Shown here in pieces: positions 6,526 through 8,557 of a DNA stretch of 8,557 nt. The DNA is taken from assembly GCA_050288085.1 (NCBI GenBank), contig JBNKDD010000246.1, positions 1-8,557 on the forward strand, written 5' to 3'. Both the position numbers and the translations under genes were made by a program. The first letter of the stretch is position 1. Each line of letters begins with the position of its first letter. The stretch comes from JBNKDD01 sp050288085. GTDB lineage: Bacteria > Chloroflexota > Anaerolineae > Aggregatilineales > UBA3940. Under the pieces are notes generated by a model that did no database searches, was not told where the DNA came from, and saw only the letters and a list, made by a program, of their open reading frames with translations.

Positions 6526-8070
6526 GTGAAAGATCAAAAACGTTTTTTGGGCCTGACATCTGTGGGCTTGATCATCCTGATCTCTGCAATCGTGAAATTT
6601 GCGATACACCTGTATTCCGATCCTGGTTATGGCTTCTTCTTCGATGAATTCTATACCATCGCGTTGAGCCGCCACCTGGCGTTTGGTTATGTAGACCTGC
6701 CACCGCTCGTCCCCGCTCTGATGGCAGTCAGCCGCGCTGTGCTGGGCGAATCGCTGTTTGCTTACCGTATCGTTCCGGCGCTGGCCGGTTCGGTGACTCT
6801 GGTCTTTGCCTGCCTGATCACAAAGGAACTTGGCGGCAAAGGATTTGCCGTTGCACTGAGCGCCCTGGCATTTATCGCGACTCCTGCCTGGTTGGGGGTC
6901 GATTCTGTTTTCTGCTACGACAGCATTGACCAGATGGTCCTCTCGATATTTCTATATACGCTTGTCCGGTTTCTCAAAACGGGGAACCGGAAGCTGTGGC
7001 CTGTGCTGGGGCTTATCGCCGGTATCGCCTGTATGACCAAGATGACCATCCCGTTTTTTGGCCCGGGCTTTCTGGTTGGGCTGCTGGTTTCAGAACATCG
7101 AAAAGACCTGTTAACGCTCTGGCCCTGGCTGGGTGCGCTGATTTGCCTGGTAGTTGTGTCGCCGTATCTGATCTGGCAATACACCAATCATTGGCCGACG
7201 CTCGAATACTGGACTACCTATGGCACAGTACGGGTCTATCAGGCTTCAGTCTCACAATATTTCATCAATCTCCTCATGTACATGAACCCGTTCCTTTTGC
7301 CCTTGTGGTTGGCCGGGCTGTACCGCATCTTTCGGCGTCTGGACGGTACGAATTATGCCTTCCTGGGGCTGCTGTTTATCATTACGCTGGTGTTGATGTA
7401 CCTGATGCTCACCCCCGCCCGGATGCTCGCGGCGCTTTTTATGCCGCTCTTTGCGGCTGGTTCGGTGTTGGTTGAAGAACTGCTGGATAAGATGCGTTGG
7501 GGAAATGTGTTGAAGGGGGTGACTGCCGCTTATCTGGCTGCCGGTGGTGTCCTGGCGATCTTGCTCTCTCTGCCCATTCTCCCGGCGGATTTGTTCCCTG
7601 CCTTTGCCGATACTTTCAGTTCTCCGGCTTTGGTCATCAAGGAGTTCAGCGGTGGCACTTTAACGTATTCGCCATTTCTCTTTGGCCGCCGTCATTGGGA
7701 TGAGTTTGTCCAGGATGTGGCCGGGGTATATGATGAACTCCCTCCGGCGGATCAGGCCGCAGCGGGAATCTATGCCGACTCCTATTCGGCGGCTGGTGCA
7801 ATCGACCAACTAGGGGCTGAGTATGGACTGCCGCATGCGGTCAGCGGCTCTCTGACCTACTATCTTTGGGGGCCGGGCTATTCCTGGGATGTGATGATCA
7901 TCATCACCTCTGGAACGAATGAAATGGCGGTCTTCTTTAAAGAGTGCGAACCGGCTGCTCAGGACCGGCAAGAATATGATAGACCTGTAGAGCAGTTCAA
8001 TATTTTTGTATGCAGAGAACCGGTCGTCGCTGCTGATGTGATCTGGAGCAGTACCAAGTCTTACCGGTAG
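6526..8070 (+). CDS. GT39/PMT_2-like integral membrane glycosyltransferase, copy 2
   Basis: This is a paralog of the preceding gene: 514 residues, no gaps, 121 differences by hand count (about 76% identity). The catalytic-loop acidic pair is kept in FFFDEFYTI (Asp40-Glu41), as are GYVDLPPL, MTKMT and the C-terminal LWGPGYSWDV. Substitutions are unevenly spread: 27 of 50 differ at residues 351-400, just after the last membrane helix, and 19 of 50 at 451-500, against 6-12 per 50 across most of the membrane part. This suggests a conserved core with a divergent outer region that could alter acceptor recognition, or simply relaxed constraint. The start is GTG with a weak GGGG site, so translation may be lower than for copy 1. 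No terminator separates the two copies. The frame is intact, so it is not an obvious pseudogene. Confidence 0.9.
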   Translation: MKDQKRFLGLTSVGLIILISAIVKFAIHLYSDPGYGFFFDEFYTIALSRHLAFGYVDLPPLVPALMAVSRAVLGESLFAYRIVPALAGSVTLVFACLITKELGGKGFAVALSALAFIATPAWLGVDSVFCYDSIDQMVLSIFLYTLVRFLKTGNRKLWPVLGLIAGIACMTKMTIPFFGPGFLVGLLVSEHRKDLLTLWPWLGALICLVVVSPYLIWQYTNHWPTLEYWTTYGTVRVYQASVSQYFINLLMYMNPFLLPLWLAGLYRIFRRLDGTNYAFLGLLFIITLVLMYLMLTPARMLAALFMPLFAAGSVLVEELLDKMRWGNVLKGVTAAYLAAGGVLAILLSLPILPADLFPAFADTFSSPALVIKEFSGGTLTYSPFLFGRRHWDEFVQDVAGVYDELPPADQAAAGIYADSYSAAGAIDQLGAEYGLPHAVSGSLTYYLWGPGYSWDVMIIITSGTNEMAVFFKECEPAAQDRQEYDRPVEQFNIFVCREPVVAADVIWSSTKSYR

Positions 8071-8081
8071 AGGCCGGGAAT

Positions 8082-8108
8082 AAAAAAGAGGGTGGTCATC
8101 CACCCTCT
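8082..8108 (-). terminator. Intrinsic terminator read on the minus strand
   Basis: A perfect 9-bp stem (8087-8095 with 8100-8108, arm AGAGGGTGG) has a 4-nt loop. On the minus strand it is followed directly by a T-run (complement of the A-run 8082-8087), the classical Rho-independent layout, suited to transcripts from the surface-protein gene ending at 8282. On the plus strand the hairpin comes 16 nt after the GT39 stop but has no T-run, so termination of the GT39 transcript there would be weaker. Confidence 0.75.
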
Positions 8109-8122
8109 GATCGATTCTGGTT

Positions 8123-8278
8123 TAGGTTCTGTTGACGTTTGAGTTTTGAACCCCCCATCGCTGCTCGTGCTGCCACGCTCGCCGCGATTCACCCCCCTTC
8201 GCAAAGGGGGGCAGATACCGCTTTAGCGGTAGCCGGGGGTTAAATCAGGTAAACAACTCCAAATGTCAACACAATCTA
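8123..8278. repeat. Nested palindromic element, 156 bp, cloverleaf-like
   Basis: The terminal arms 8123-8145 and 8255-8278 are imperfect inverted repeats (about 22 pairs counting G-U, one mismatch, one bulge). Inside, AACCCCC (8149-8155) pairs with GGGGGTT (8235-8241) and encloses three hairpins: ATCGC/GCGAT with inner CGTG/CACG (8157-8188), CCCCCCTT/AAGGGGGG (8192-8211) and TACCGC/GCGGTA (8216-8231). No coding frame is evident. The layout fits a MITE- or REP/BIME-like non-autonomous repeat, or a structured RNA 3' end. It begins 3 bp after the stop of the minus-strand gene at 8282. I see no certain target-site duplication. Confidence 0.65.
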
Positions 8279-8281
8279 GTG

Positions 8282-8557
8282 TTACGCTCTGCGCTGCCGC
8301 CTGATCTTATAACCACCCAATCCGGCGATCAGCGCCCCGGCAGCGGCTATCCAGCCCCAGACCGGTATTGGCTTCACCGGTTCACCGCCGGTCGGTGGGA
8401 GCGAATCGGGGAAGAGGGTCACGCAGTCGGTGTCGTTGACCGGATCGGTGATGTAGCCGGTCAGGCAGATTTGTTGCCCTGCCGATTGACCGGCTGCCCC
8501 CTCCGGCAGGGTGAACCCGGCCCCGCCATCCACCAGGCTTTCAATAATGATTGTTGC
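8282..8557 (-). CDS. C-terminal end of a surface protein with LPxTG-like sorting signal (5' end outside window)
   Basis: The frame is open from the window edge to the TAA at 8284-8282 (91 residues seen). A GTG at 8533 lies inside the open frame and is not taken as the start. The end has the three parts of a cell-wall sorting signal: LPPTG (53-57), a hydrophobic helix about 64-82 (VWGWIAAAGALIAGLGG) and a basic tail, KIRRQRRA (84-91). By family knowledge a sortase would cut between Thr and Gly and join the protein to the cell wall; no sortase is in the window. Upstream are two cysteines (31 and 45) that may pair. The function of the exported part cannot be told. If no sortase exists, the tail would be a plain C-terminal membrane anchor with the protein outside. 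It is convergent with the GT39 pair. Confidence 0.75.
   Translation of the reverse strand, partial: ATIIIESLVDGGAGFTLPEGAAGQSAGQQICLTGYITDPVNDTDCVTLFPDSLPPTGGEPVKPIPVWGWIAAAGALIAGLGGYKIRRQRRA

Noticed and set aside
6996..7475. 159-residue plus-strand frame inside GT39 copy 2, and antisense frames at 5344-5577 and 6915-7187
   Set aside because: The antisense frames recur in both paralogs only because the coding sequence is duplicated; all are shadows of the GT39 genes.
1..8557. Defence system, prophage or transposase genes
   Set aside because: No nuclease, helicase, reverse transcriptase, integrase or transposase motif was seen in any credible gene; the genes fit envelope functions.

Overview
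The window looks like chromosome of a monoderm, peptidoglycan-bearing environmental bacterium. The protein styles (a LysM-M23 hydrolase anchored by one membrane helix, a Tat-exported YkuD protein, tandem GT39-type mannosyltransferase-like membrane proteins, an LPxTG-like surface anchor) are most familiar to me from Chloroflexota, especially Anaerolineae-like lineages. That assignment is inference from gene style; the window holds no rRNA or other phylogenetic marker.

Layout. 1-1578 (+): 3' part of a membrane-anchored cell-wall hydrolase that begins outside the window, with an acidic tandem repeat, one transmembrane helix, two LysM-like modules and an M23 peptidase domain. 1784-2650 (+): a 288-residue protein I do not recognise, in its own leader with a small dyad. 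2651-2783: convergent gap with a long perfect hairpin. 2784-3872 (-): Tat-signal L,D-transpeptidase (YkuD) with its own promoter. 3959-4579 (-): class I SAM methyltransferase. 4580-4915: divergent intergenic region with a good -10 box for the following genes. 4916-6460 and 6526-8070 (+): two tandem GT39/PMT_2-like integral membrane glycosyltransferases, each 514 residues and about 76% identical without gaps, a clear local duplication that also copied part of the 5' leader. 8071-8281: a minus-strand intrinsic terminator and a 156-bp nested palindromic element. 8282-8557 (-): C-terminal end of a surface protein with an LPxTG-like sorting signal.

The common theme is the cell envelope: peptidoglycan cleavage (M23), peptidoglycan cross-linking or attachment (YkuD), transfer of lipid-linked sugars outside the membrane (GT39 pair) and probable covalent surface anchoring (LPxTG). 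The genes lie in several separate transcription units on both strands, so this is a neighbourhood, not one operon. I see no defence system, mobile-element transposase, CRISPR array or RNA gene. The items most worth a second look are the palindromic element at 8123-8278, the GT39 duplication, the unrecognised protein at 1784-2650 and the LPxTG-like tail.
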